In this document: in pieces, positions 34,158 to 44,819 of the stretch
How the letters are laid out: every line of letters begins with the position of its first letter
Position numbering within the stretch: position 1 is the stretch's first letter
NCBI RefSeq assembly: GCF_022682495.2
Contig: NC_071389.1
Location: forward strand, 186,729,556 to 186,793,555
From: Desmodus rotundus
Lineage: Eukaryota; Chordata; Mammalia; Chiroptera; Phyllostomidae
Reading direction: 5' to 3'
Length of the DNA: 64,000 nt
The notes under the pieces: model-generated
The model's input: the letters and a program-made list of their open reading frames with translations, nothing else
Told to the model about the DNA's origin: nothing
Database searches by the model: none
Made by a program: the position numbers and the translations under genes

Positions 34158-34285
34158 TACACAGGGGTGGGCAAAAGTTGGTTTACAGTTGCGAGAATAT
34201 GAAGCAGTTTATTCCTGTATTATTATTTATGAAGTATTGTATTATGTTTATATTATATAAACCTAGTTCTGTTCACCCCAGTATA
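34158..34285. mobile_element. Tc1/mariner-type MITE (124 bp) with TA duplication
   Basis: The left end after TA (34158-34159) reads cacaggggtgggcaaaagtt and then ggtttacag. The right end, complemented, reads tactggggtgaacagaacta and then ggttta. The inverted ends match at about 16 of the 22 positions from GGGGTG to GGTTTA. Both ends have four bases between TA and the G/C run. The interior is very AT-rich with no coding capacity. TA duplication and short inverted ends point to mobilisation by a mariner transposase. Confidence 0.75.
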
Positions 34286-34475
34286 TCGAACACCTCGATA
34301 TTGGACATGTCATTTCTCAGCCTCACAGTCACTCTCAGAGGTAGGCCTATTGTGATCTCCTTTTTGTAGGGCGGGGAATACAGGATCAGAATGGTTCTTG
34401 AAATGGACCCAAATCGCTGAACTAGTAAGCTAGGGTTTGAACTCAGGCCTCTTTTGACTACTCATGACCATACAC
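34286..34475 (+). repeat. MIR SINE relic
   Basis: ctcagaggtaggcctattgt, ggcggggaatacaggatcag, actagtaagctagggtttga and actcaggcctcttttgacta are the MIR order. A VES is inserted at its end. Confidence 0.75.
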
Positions 34476-34708
34476 CATTACTTTTTTTAAAAAATATTTT
34501 ATTTATTTATTTTTAGAGAGAGGGGGAGAGAGAAGGAGAGAAACATCGATGTGTGAAAAAACCATCGATCAGCTACCTCTCACACACCCCCAACTGGGGA
34601 CCTGGCCCGCAACCCAGGCGTAGGCCCTGACTGGGAATCAAACCAGAGACTCTTTGATTTACAGTGGCTCAGTCCACTGAGCCACACCAGCCAGGGCCAT
34701 TACTTTTT
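34475..34708 (-). mobile_element. VES-type tRNA-derived SINE with 12-bp duplication
   Basis: The SINE body (about 34487-34696) runs from an A/T-rich tail through GA-rich sequence to cactgagccacaccagccag. The exact 12-mer ccattacttttt occurs at 34475-34486 and 34697-34708, a perfect target-site duplication. Confidence 0.95.
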
Positions 34709-35439
34709 GTTGTTACTTCCTGTTTTCTACTACGATGATGCTCAAGCCATATCCTTTATGTGTGAAAGATTTTTTACTATACTTTCTTCAAATTTTCCCG
34801 GTAATATTCCACAGCCATAGTTGTGTCTGCCTTTCAAAATCATTAGAGTGAGCAAGTTCTTCCTGGCATCTCACTTAAATCCCTCCAGATGCCAGAGACC
34901 CTGCCCTCAGGGAATGTGGGAAATGGCCACACCACTGCAGTGAGCGGCAGCTTCCCAGCCCTGGTTCCAAACTGCTTCTGTTAAAAGAACTGTCAATTCA
35001 AAACACATGCACTGTCATGAAGCCTCACACCCACCCAGACACCCCACTCTGGGTCCCGGCTCGGGTGAGCCTGAAGTACCTGTCACTCAGAACCAAGCCC
35101 CGTCCTCCGTATGCTAATCATAATGGATCAAGGCTTTTCCTTCACCCCTGTTCCTGAGCTGAGCTCTGATGGGATCCCTTTTCCAAAGTATATTCTAGGG
35201 CTAATATTGTGTGTGATCAAAGACAGGGCCTATCTACATCTGACTATCAGGAACCAGAAAACAAAATTTTTTACATGGGGAAATTTGGGCACCCTTTTTG
35301 ATTCTGTACAAATAGAAAAATGTAGCCTGGCAATTCTTTTGCAAACATATATGGGTGTAGTGCATGATAGAAAAATATTATAGAACACAGCAGTACACCA
35401 GCTTGCATGTAAGAGCAAGTGAAGATTTTCAGAAAATGT

Positions 35440-35850
35440 AGAACATTTGGAGCTAAAAGATCCGAGTGTGAGTCCTATCACAGGCCCTTACTACCTATGT
35501 GATCTTTGACACATTACTTAACATCTGTCTCTTTGAGAGAGGAAGAGAGGGAGAGAAACATCAGTGTTTGAGAGATACATTGATCAGTTGTCTCCCGTAC
35601 GTCCCCAGCTGGGGAACCTGGCCAGCAGCCCAGGCAGATGCCCTGACTGGGAATTGAATTGGGACCTTTTGGTTCGCAGCCAGGCACTCGGTCCACTGAG
35701 CCACACCAGCCAGGGCTTAACCTCTTTTTCTGAAGCTTCCACTTTCTTCTCCGTGGAATGCAAATAGTAACCCATAGCTCATAGAGTGGCTGAAAAGAGT
35801 CCTACAAAGTGCTCCATAAAAGTGTAAAGATAACTACTATTCGCACCATT
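35440..35850 (-). repeat. MIR relic split by VES (35440-35516 + 35726-35850)
   Basis: Complementary MIR text (ttactacctatgtgatcttt, gacacattacttaac) breaks off and resumes after the SINE (ttaacctctttttctgaagc, atgcaaatagtaacccatag). Confidence 0.75.
35517..35725 (-). mobile_element. VES-type tRNA-derived SINE inside a MIR
   Basis: The SINE is at 35527-35715 with head gagccacaccagccagggc. Flanks cttaacatct (35517-35526) and cttaacctct (35716-35725) differ at one position, a good duplication. The tail is short and GA-rich, with few A/T repeats. Confidence 0.93.
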
Positions 35851-35939
35851 GCTGTTCCTGCAGCACTAAAAATAAAGCCCGCCTCTGGGCTGAGAGAATA
35901 ACCTTCAATCTTGCTCCTTTTGGGTACATTTTAAAAAAA

Positions 35940-36150
35940 TTCTGGGTGTTTACTATGTGCCAGGCTTTCCATGTTTTAAGCTTCCTATATATTAGCTCAT
36001 TCCTCATCCTGGGAGGTCGAAGCTATCTTTATTACCCTCATTTTCAGCTGAGTCAGAGAGGTGAAGCAAATTACCGATAGCTGTGAGCTAATAAGTAAGT
36101 GAACCTGCGCAGTCTAATTCCAGAATCCATATTCCTAAGCACTAGATCAG
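35940..36150 (+). repeat. MIR SINE relic
   Basis: gtttactatgtgccaggctt, attagctcattcctcatcct, accctcattttcagctgagt and aagtaagtgaacctgcgcag follow MIR from core to 3' end. Confidence 0.75.
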
Positions 36151-36500
36151 TTAGGACTCATTTTGGAGATAACATAAGTTTGAAATAACAGTGGCTTAAA
36201 CTAGGTAGAAGTTCATATCTCTCTTATGTAGAAGTCCAGAGGTTGATAGTTCGAGACCAGACTTGAGGCTCAGCTCCACAGAGTGCTATTACATCTGTAT
36301 GACACGCACCAGGGTGGAGGAAGGGGCGGGACAGAAAGGGGATAAACACACGCCAGTTGTTTGCTGTGGACCACTCTCAGATGCGGCCACATGCCATTTG
36401 AGCCTGCGTCCCATTGGTCATATAGTAGCAGGAGGTGGGGAATGGAGTTGTTATTCTGGGTGGCTTTTTGGCCAGGTGAAGACTGGAAGATTCCATTACT
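36150..36500. repeat. Unnamed ancient repeat-like segment
   Basis: aacagtggcttaaactaggt, agaagttcatatctctctta and tagaagtccagaggttgata strongly recall an old mammalian interspersed repeat seen at many loci. I cannot name the family safely. Confidence 0.45.
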
Positions 36501-37254
36501 AAAGGAAGGGGAGAGGTAGTCGGGCTAGGGAGATGTATGGAGGAGGAGTGGGAGATGAAGTTGGAGAGGAAGGCAGGCCTGGGCGATGAAAACTTACCGA
36601 GACACTAAAGTTCACCACTGTCATTTGGGGGTTCATCTCCCATTTCGGCAGGTACCAAGGGAAGGCAGAGCTGTTTCCTGAACACAAACAGTTATAAGCA
36701 TGGACTGTCCCCCTGAAACCTTGTCATAGCTACTCCCAGAATACAATGCAGGTGTCCACCTGGGTGGTAGACTTGAGACTGGTCATGGGTTCCAGTCTGA
36801 AACCCATGAGCTCATGGTAAAACTGGGGCTGGGAGGTGGCTTCTGAGTCATGTCCCTAGAGAGTCCAGAGAGAGGATGTGGGCAGGAAGAACTCCAGGAC
36901 AGACCACAGGCTCTGTGTGGCCCTTGGCTGGCTTCTCTGAACCACCAGAGAGGGAGCCTGGATGCCACACACTGGACAGTAACTCCATGACTTCCAAAGC
37001 CCTCTCCCATATGCTATGTCACCTGAAACAACGCACGACAAGCACCTGGCAGGGGTTGCTCTGCTCCCTATTTTGCCAAGGAGGAAAATGAAGTCAGTAT
37101 CGCCCTGTGACAGTAGAATGGGCTGAGGTTTTTGAAAACGTCTTTTCACAAGAGTGCCAGGTGATTCTTAGGTTGAATGAACTTTGAGAAATGCCGTGCT
37201 TGGGGTGCTGAGTGAGAGGGGAGGGTCACATGTAGGGTGGTAGCTGAGTCCCAG

Positions 37255-37365
37255 GATTGTAATGACTTCAAGTTTTGTCTTTCATCGTCACTGTTACATT
37301 GCTACCTGTCACATTGCAGATACTCAATAAATATTCAGTGAGAGGATGAATGAAGATTTAGCTGC
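37255..37365 (+). repeat. L2 LINE 3' end
   Basis: tacctgtcacattgcagata, ctcaataaatattcagtgag and aggatgaatgaag form the L2 terminus. Confidence 0.7.
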
Positions 37366-37439
37366 CCAGCCTTCTTGGATCCTACTTCATAGTGCCATGA
37401 AATAATCTTAGAATGGGTTCCCATTTTTATGTGCTTAGT

Positions 37440-37575
37440 GCTGACAAGGAAGAAGATGCGTACTATTAAATCTTCCATCTTAGAGACAGAAACAGGTTAA
37501 GTGAATTGCTGAAGTTTACACCAATAGTAAGCACCTGACCCAGGATTCAAATTCAGGCTCTTAAATATTTTACTG
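37440..37575 (+). repeat. MIR SINE relic
   Basis: agacagaaacaggttaagtg, aattgctgaagtttacacca, atagtaagcacctgacccag and gattcaaattcaggctctta follow MIR. Confidence 0.75.
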
Positions 37576-38919
37576 TCCTGTTTTCTAATGGAAAGAAATT
37601 ATTCATTCCATGCGAGGAGATTCATCATAGCTCAAATCACTCCCCCCATGAAATAGAGAAAGTCTATTCCATAGATCACTGATACAACAGTTAACTTAAT
37701 ACGCAGATAGCAGTCCCGTCACTCAACACTGGTGCCACAGAAAAGTTCCACTCCGCTTCTCAGACGATTTGCTCGTACTGAAGTGCCAAACTAGATTGGC
37801 AGAGGGGAACGTATATTGACCTTGAATGTTTACTCGTGAACACACATCTGGTTTTGTTAATGGAGACCAGGGCAATCAGAGTGAGCTCTCAGAAGCGGAC
37901 ATTCTTGACGTGGCATTCTCCCCCTGTCGTGAAGTTTCATCATCCCTTAGGCTGGAGAGCAGGTTGTCAGTTTAGACAGTGGCTTGTTTGACCCAGAAGC
38001 TTCTGGACTCTTCTGTTCTTTCAAAAGATCCGGTTTTTTGTTCAGGGCCTTTCACTGAAGTTGAACTTTAGGGAGATGTGAGATTGTGTGGTGGATTAAC
38101 TACATCAAGAGGACCACAAGTAGACTTGGAAGAGTAAAACAACTCTGTGGGGGAGAGTAGAACCCCTTGCTCTTCCAGCAACAAATTCAAAGTAGAAGAG
38201 CTGACCCCATTCCCGATCTGCCTTCTCAGGAGCCCCTGCTCCTCCGCTCACTTTGCATTCACTGCTCCAGCTCTGGCACGTGTGGGGGAGGGGGATTGTT
38301 TCCATTTCTTTATTTGCCGACATTCTTTTATCATAACACACACAGACTGCATAGCAAATATTGCCCTGTAACACGTTAGGCATTAGCAGCTTTCTGTGTT
38401 TTTCACAGGCTCTTCCTTTGTCTTAGAGGAAGGCAAGCTGGCCCCTGCACTGCTGGCCGCTGTAACACCAGGGAAGGTAGGCCTGTGGGTAGTCAGGTAG
38501 AGGGTTTCATGAGGATTTGGCTTTTTCACTCAGCTACTTTACCTGAAAGGAGAGTTGAAGACAGGTATATATGCTCCTTGGAGATAATCAACTGTGACTA
38601 GGCTTTGGGATCCACCCCACCACCCCACGTGATGAGAACAGTTGTTGATTCACTGACTGACAGAACCCACATCCCAAGACCTTTGGAAGAATTAAAGCTT
38701 TTTCAAGAGTGGGGTATGGAAAAAAATAGTGGAGGTGGGGGATATGAATACAGAGGGGCTTGATGGCAAGTGTCCATGAAGTGGTGTTCATGACCTACCT
38801 TTATATTTCTGTTCTAACTCAATACAAAGTTGGGATTGCTTTCTTGGTTACAGAAGAAAGATGATGACTTATGATTCAGTAGTTTCATGATTTCTTAGAC
38901 TATAAGCATTTTAGAATTA

Positions 38920-41459
38920 TATTTTATTCATTATGTTATTACAGTTGTCCCGGTTTTTCTCCCTTTGCTCCCCTGTACCCAGTACCCATATTCCTTAGGC
39001 AATCCCCCCACCATTGTTCATGTCCATGGGTCATGTGTATAAGTTCTTTGGCTACTCCATTTCCTATAATATACTTTACATCCCCATGGCTGTTCTGTAA
39101 CTGCCTATTTGTACTTCTTAATCCCCTCACCTTTTCACCCATTCCACTCCCCCCAACACCCTTCCCATCTAGCAACCATAAAAATGCTCTCTGTGTCCCT
39201 GATTCCATCTCTGTTCTTCTTGTTTGCTTAGTTTTTTCAGTTGATAGATATGTATTCATTGCCATTTTATTGTTCATAGTTTTAATTTCTTCTTTTTCTT
39301 AAGTACATCTCTTTAACATTTCATAATGATTTGGTGATGATGAACTCCTTTAGTTTTTTCTTGTCTGGGGAGCTCTTTATCTGCTCTTCAACTCTAAATG
39401 ATAGCTTTTCTGGGTAGAGTAATCTCAGCTGTAGGTCCCTGCTTTTCGTCACTCTGAATATTTCTTGCCAATCCCTCTGGCCAGCAAAATTTCTTTTGAG
39501 AAATCAGCTGATAGTCTTATAGGAACTTCCCTGTAGGTAACTAACTTCTTTTCTCTTGCTGCTTTTAAGATTCTCTCTTTATCTTTAACCTTTGGAATGT
39601 AATTATGATGTATCTTGGAGTGGGCCTCTGCATCCATCTTGTTTGGGACTCTGTGCTTCCTGGACTTGCATGTCTATTTCCTTCACCAAATTAGAGAAGT
39701 TTTCTTTCATTATTTTTTCAAATAGATTTTCAATTTATTGCTCTTTCTCTTCTCCTTCTGGCACCCCTATCATGCAAATGTTGGACCTTTTAATGTTGTC
39801 CCAGAGGCTGCTTATACTATGCTTGTTTTTTTTGGATTCTTTTTTCTTATGTTGTTCTGATTGCTTGTTCTTTGCTTCTTTATGTTCCAAAGCATTGATT
39901 TTATTCTCGGCTTCATTCACTTTACTGTTGTTTCCCTGTAATATGTTCTTTATTTCAATTAGTGTATTCTTTATTTCTGACTGGGTCTATTTTATGCTAT
40001 TGAGGTCCTCACTAAGTTCCTTGAACATCCTTATAACCAGTGATTTGAACTCTGCACCTGCTAAATTGCTTATCTCCATTGTATTTAGGTCTTTTTCTTG
40101 AGTTTTGATCTGTTCTTTCATTTGGGCCATGTTTGCTTGTCTCCTTGTTTTTGGCAGCCTCCCTGTGTTTGTTTCTATGTATTAAATAGAGCTGCTATGA
40201 CTACCTGTCTTGGTAGTGTAGCCTAATGTAGTAGATGTCCTGTAGGGCCTAGTGGCACAGCCACCCCTAACTCCTAAACTGAGTACTCAAGGTGTGCCCT
40301 CCATGTGGGCTGAGTACTCTCCTCTTTTAGTTGAACCTTGGTTGCTGTTGGCAGGTAAATGGGAGGGATTTACCCAGGCTGGTCAGCTGCAAGGATTTGT
40401 CTTGACCATTGACCACCAACTTCAGGCCTCCATGAAGGCTCAGCTGTGTAGGGGAAGATCTGTAACTGTCCACTGGATGCACAAGCTCTGGGGTTTCCTG
40501 TGTGGTGCTGGCGAAGGTTAGCTCCCACCTAGGTTTCATCTGGAGCCAATCTGCCTGAGGTATAAAGCAATCTGAGATGGCTGCTTCTTGTTCTGGGCTT
40601 CTGGATTCCTAGGTAAAGCCAAGCTGTGAATCTAGGCCAGCTTTTGTTAGTGCTGGGCTTGGGAGCACTTGGCAAGAGGTATGGAGGCTGAGGGCTCACT
40701 GAGGCTGGATGTTGCTTGTTTGAGAGGATTTAGAATGTTGTGAGGCATGAGCCAAGATCAGCCATTCATATGGAAAAGTTGCTGTTAACAGCTTGAGTGG
40801 GCCCATAATTTGGGTAGGACAGAGTCTCCGGGAACCTATAGAGTGGGGCAAACAGTGTTAACCAGGTTGATGGAGCTTCAGATATGGCACCCACTTGCCT
40901 GCTCTGTGGCTCTCTGGGGGAAGGGTTTGGCAAAGGCACAATGGCTTCTGCCTGCCTTTCTATCTGGGAAAAAGCTGTCCCCCAACTCTTTGCCTAATGC
41001 CAGAGACTTCAGTTCCTCCCTATCTGCCACTGGTGCCTTTTAAGCTGTTATCCCTGTGCTGGAGCTCAGAGAGAGTGAGTCTTAGTAAGTCTGTTTGTGG
41101 GTCTCTAGGAGGAACTGCTTGGGACTCCAGAAGTTTCTTCCAACAACTCAATCCCTGCTTTTCTGCAGCCAGAACTTATGGAGACTTATCTACCTGCATT
41201 GGGAAGCCTGGTGTGGAGCTGGGACTCTTTGCTCCCAAGATAACCCCCCTGAATTTTTATCCACTGCATGTAGGTGTGGGACCAGTCTGTGAGGTATCTC
41301 TGCCCCTCCTAGCAGTCTGGATGGATGTGGTTTCTTTAATTTTGTAGTTGTCAGACTTCCATTCAAGTCGATTTCTGGTGGTTCTATAGGTTAGTTGTAA
41401 TTTTGAAGTGGTTGTGCAAGGAGATGAGCTGTGTTTACCTATGCCGCCATCTTGATTAG
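38920..41459 (-). mobile_element. HAL1-type (half-LINE1) element, apparently full length
   Basis: On the minus strand the element begins at 41459 with CTAATCAAGATGGCGGCATA, a typical L1-type 5' start. It has a ~1.3-kb 5' UTR (40131-41459), a decayed L1 ORF1 (about 39305-40130), then ~385 bp of 3' UTR ending GGACAACTGTAATAACATAA and an A-rich tail. No ORF2 sequence separates ORF1 from the 3' UTR. This is the organisation of HAL1 elements, which must borrow L1 reverse transcriptase. A target-site duplication could not be identified. Confidence 0.8.
39305..40130 (-). pseudogene. HAL1/L1 ORF1 remnant
   Basis: ORF1p is the RNA-binding chaperone of L1-like elements. The likely start codon is at 40130-40128 (MAQMKEQIKTQEKDLN). 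A coiled-coil-like Glu/Lys/Gln-rich stretch follows, with NKINALEHKEAKNKQSEQHK. Next comes the conserved NICMIGVPEGEE signature and a C-terminal domain with KVKDKERILKAAREK and PIRLSADFS. Several stops and at least one frameshift break it (for example soon after GVPEGEE and near KSL at the end), so it is inactive. No reverse-transcriptase gene follows. Confidence 0.88.
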
Positions 41460-41958
41460 AAGTCTACTTTTGCCATTTATGTCACACTTCTAACAGTTAC
41501 ACTGTTTGTCTCCTGAGGTATCTGCTCATACCATTGGGAAAAGCACTTTGCCTACACATAACCTCATTATCCCCGTCACATACCTTCATACCCACATCCC
41601 CTACATACCACACTTACATTTTCCCAAGTTATAACTCTGTCAAGAAAAGGGAACTAGAAGTCTGCATCTTGCCTTCCTGTGACATCACAGAACATGATAG
41701 TGACAAGTAACAGATGGTTAAAGATGTGAGCCAGAGGGGACCTGTGCCCAGTCCAAAGCCTCTGAGGCAGATTGACCCAAAGAAGGTATGTCCATGTGTG
41801 AATGCTGGACCTTCAAGGCTGTGGGACCCCAGCTGGACTTTCCTCTTCATCTAGTTTCCCCTGCACCCAGCTTGGTGGGAAATGAGGCACTGGTGCAGAG
41901 CTCCCCATCTTCACACCTCCCATTTATGGCTCCTGACTTTCTCCTGTCTAAGAGAGGG

Positions 41959-42055
41959 AAAGAAAACAGAAAGATAGGGGAAATGGAACAACTGTAATAG
42001 CATAATCAATAAATATATTTTAAAAAAAGAAAAAAAAAAGAAAACAGAAAGATAG
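41959..42055 (+). mobile_element. Ultra-short HAL1/L1 tail insertion with duplication
   Basis: About 59 bp (41978-42036) contain only gaacaactgtaatagcataa, an AATAAA and an A-rich tail. This matches the last bases of the HAL1 whose 3' end is at 38.9 kb. The flanks aaagaaaacagaaagatag at 41959-41977 and 42037-42055 are identical over 19 positions; the first few A's could belong to the tail, so the duplication is at least 16 bp. Confidence 0.85.
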
Positions 42056-42479
42056 CTGGTATTGAGCTTCCTACCAATGTTATCCTGTGGGACACTTGAG
42101 CTAGATTTAATTTAATATAGAAAAATATGGAAATAATTCAATAATTATATACTCAGAGTGTAAGAATTCTTAACTGTTAACAATATCTGAAAGAAAAAGC
42201 CTCCTATTTACAAAAAAATTAAAATTTAAATGAATTTTTCCCATTAGATCAACAAAGGAACTTTAAAAAATCTTACACTCATTGATGGTGAGTGGGGATG
42301 CATAAAATGAGTAGTTACATACTTTCATTGGATATGCAAATTGCTACAATATTTTGGGCTCAAAACATGGTAATTATAAAGAGGTTTAGATTTTGACCCC
42401 ATAATTCTTCTTCCACCAATCTATTATAATGAATTAACAGAAACTTGGATAAAAATCTATACACAAAGATGTTCATGGT

Positions 42480-42720
42480 AACAAATTTATCAAACCAGAG
42501 GAAGGGGTGGTTGGAACCTCTGATGTGTAGCTCATTGGTTAGAAGTCCAGGTGCCAGCCTGCACTTGTGACTAGCCTCTAAATCACAAGTGGTGGTAGGG
42601 GTTGTCTGGTGGGACTGAACCCTCAACCTGCAAAATCTAACACTATCCCCAGTTCAATGATATCAGAATTGGCTGGTCTGGTACCCCCCACCCCCACATC
42701 TGTTGTCAGAGTGTGAGTGT
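42480..42720 (+). mobile_element. ERVL-type LTR 3' part with possible primer-binding site
   Basis: cttgtgactagcctctaaat, tgtctggtgggactgaaccc, tcaacctgcaaaatctaaca and caatgatatcagaattggct resemble the U5 end of ERVL-class LTRs. They are followed by ttgtcagagtgtgag (about 42703-42717), which resembles the tRNA-Leu primer-binding site (TGGTGTCAGAAGTGGGA) just downstream of such LTRs. No internal viral gene is recognisable beyond it. Confidence 0.4.
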
Positions 42721-44300
42721 GGTAGTGGCATGAGAATAAAGGGGAGACACACAGGAGTGAGAGCAAGTTTTTCTTGCTCACAGGGCCTAGTGCAGACCAT
42801 AGCCCACCTTAGCCTCCGTGGAGCACGCTGGGGAAACAAGTGATCATTGTTGTTGTAGGTGTGCAAGACTGGGGTTTTTTTTGTTAATACAGCACACTTC
42901 ACTAAGAAAATTCCTCTTTTCTGTTTTACTGAAAAACATGGCCTTCGTCGATTCATGTCACCAAATTCTAAGTCCTGCCCATAACAGGTACGGCTTTCTT
43001 CTTTGTCCCACAGCAGGGTCTCTTTCTCACTCGCTTTCAGTTATAAGGTGGATTTTACAAAATCAGGTGTCCTGATGTAAACTGGTGCACAGATCCAAAG
43101 GCTGACCCAGTCCTTTTGTAAAGGCCATGTCCCTGTTTTCCAGGCTTGTACCAGGGTTGTCATCAATTTAGACCCGAGGAGAGGTAAAAAAGGGAGCAAA
43201 ATTGGATAAAGGGGTAAAATTGTCTCTTCTTCAGTAAGAGACATTGTTTCTTATTATTAGTGAAGAAGAGACAATTTTAGCACTGGTAGCAAGTATGGAT
43301 AGTATGATTCATAAGTCACCATTCAGCATAGAATCCTTGTCATTCTGAATTAAAATAGAATTGTTTCATCCCAAACCAACCTGGCCAGGCATGTTCATAA
43401 ACCACATACAGAGGGAGGTGATCATTTATAAACAATATACCTCCTTCTTCAAAGAAGATGTAGCTTTCTATCTTATTTTTTATATATATTACCTAATCTT
43501 CCTTATGAACCCCATCCTGTTGAGTAATGAGGACACTTACACTTAAGTGTTTCAGTACCCCCTCCTGTCTTGGCCTCCAGTGGCCTGTTAGTATCCGGCT
43601 TTGCTTATTGTGTTGCTGTGGAGGTGGGCAGGTGGGAACTAGGTTGTGTGTTCTAGTCCCATGCTGCTCGATCTTTGAGGAGATGATTTGCCTCTGTACC
43701 TGGTCACTCTGTGCTCTACTGGCACCTTGCAGACATCTGTGACTAAAATACTCCAGATTTTCTGTTTCTTAGCTCAGTCATGGTCTGGGGGCCTCTCAAT
43801 AACCTTGCTTCATGTCAGCTCTCCAGGGCTTCATATTTCTTTAAAGGATGGGGAATATCCATTTGATTCCCAGCTCAGGAGGTCTCCCTTGTGGCCTCCA
43901 CTTGAGCAACTCTCTGCTGTACCATCGCCTACCTTCTGTGTCTTTCTCTGGGACCCTGGGGAACTTCTGGACACTCTCCCCACCACATAGGAACCAAGGG
44001 CAGTTGGGGTTACCCATCCCCAATGTGGTAGCCCAGATTGGTGAGGGGGTACCCTGTTTCATTCCAACTGCTGCGTTTGTGCATAAGAGAAAGGATGTGA
44101 GCTAGACTTCCTGCCCTTGGCTTTGGGTGAAGGTCATGGAAGGAAGTGGGCCATAGCCAAAGGGTTGGAAGTGAGGGTTCTGTGGGCTCCTCAAACTGGA
44201 ACGAGATTCCCTCCTTCTTCCCCCAGAGCCATGTTTGGGAGCGTATTTTCCATCTGTTTTTCATTTTTCCAGCATGGAATGTGGGAGGTCAAGATCACAC
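42720..44300. other. Intergenic, unclassified
   Basis: It might include decayed ERVL-related sequence next to the LTR-like segment, but nothing gives a protein match. gagaataaaggggagacaca (about 42732) resembles a polyadenylation signal region. Confidence 0.4.
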
Positions 44301-44700
44301 AGCATTCCCTTCTTATTCCCAAGATGCTTCTGAACTCTCTTTTTTGAATTTTTTTGTTCCCATCCATGCTGAATTACTTGAATGGCTCCCAGCACACACC
44401 GTGCTATTTCATATTTCTGAGACTTTGTCTGTGGGTTCCCCCCCACCCCAGACAGCCCTTCCAACACCCATTTCTCCTGAAAAACTTTTACCTTTTATTT
44501 GTCCCCTAGGACACCACCGTGGACTCTTCCCACAAGATGCTCACTCCTTCTTGGCACTTTGCATGATGAAGTTCACTGGAGAGGTTGTTTGGGTCTGTCT
44601 GCATTCTGAGAATATACGGTACTGAGAGGAAGCGGTCCCAGCTGAGGCATCTTTATTTTCCTGATGCCTGGCACAGAACAAGTGCTCAAAGAGTGTTGTT
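44300..44700 (+). repeat. L2 LINE relic with 3' end
   Basis: ccatgctgaattacttgaat, ttctcctgaaaaacttttac, tcttggcactttgcatgatg, gatgcctggcacagaacaag and tgctcaaagagtgttg follow the L2 end. Confidence 0.65.
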
Positions 44701-44704
44701 TTCA

Positions 44705-44815
44705 AAAATTAAACCTAGGGTAAAAGATACATGGTACCTGTTTGTATTATTTCTTATAACTGTCTGTGAATCTATAATGATCTCAAAATAAAAACATTTA
44801 ATTAAAAAAAAGAAA
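44705..44815 (+). mobile_element. L1M-type 3' end
   Basis: cctagggtaaaagatacatg, ttcttataactgtctgtgaa, tctataatgatctcaaaata and the A-rich tail are an old L1 terminus. Confidence 0.8.
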
Positions 44816-44819
44816 CCTT

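Larger units (their letters stand above)
36500..38915. other. Intergenic with one L2 and one MIR relic
   Basis: Apart from the L2 end at about 37255-37365 and the MIR at about 37440-37575, I recognise nothing here. No coding signal was found. Confidence 0.55.

Noticed and set aside
39592..40101. Plus-strand 169-codon open frame
   Set aside because: It is antisense to the HAL1 ORF1 remnant. The protein signatures (GVPEGEE, KVKDKERILKAAREK) are on the minus strand.
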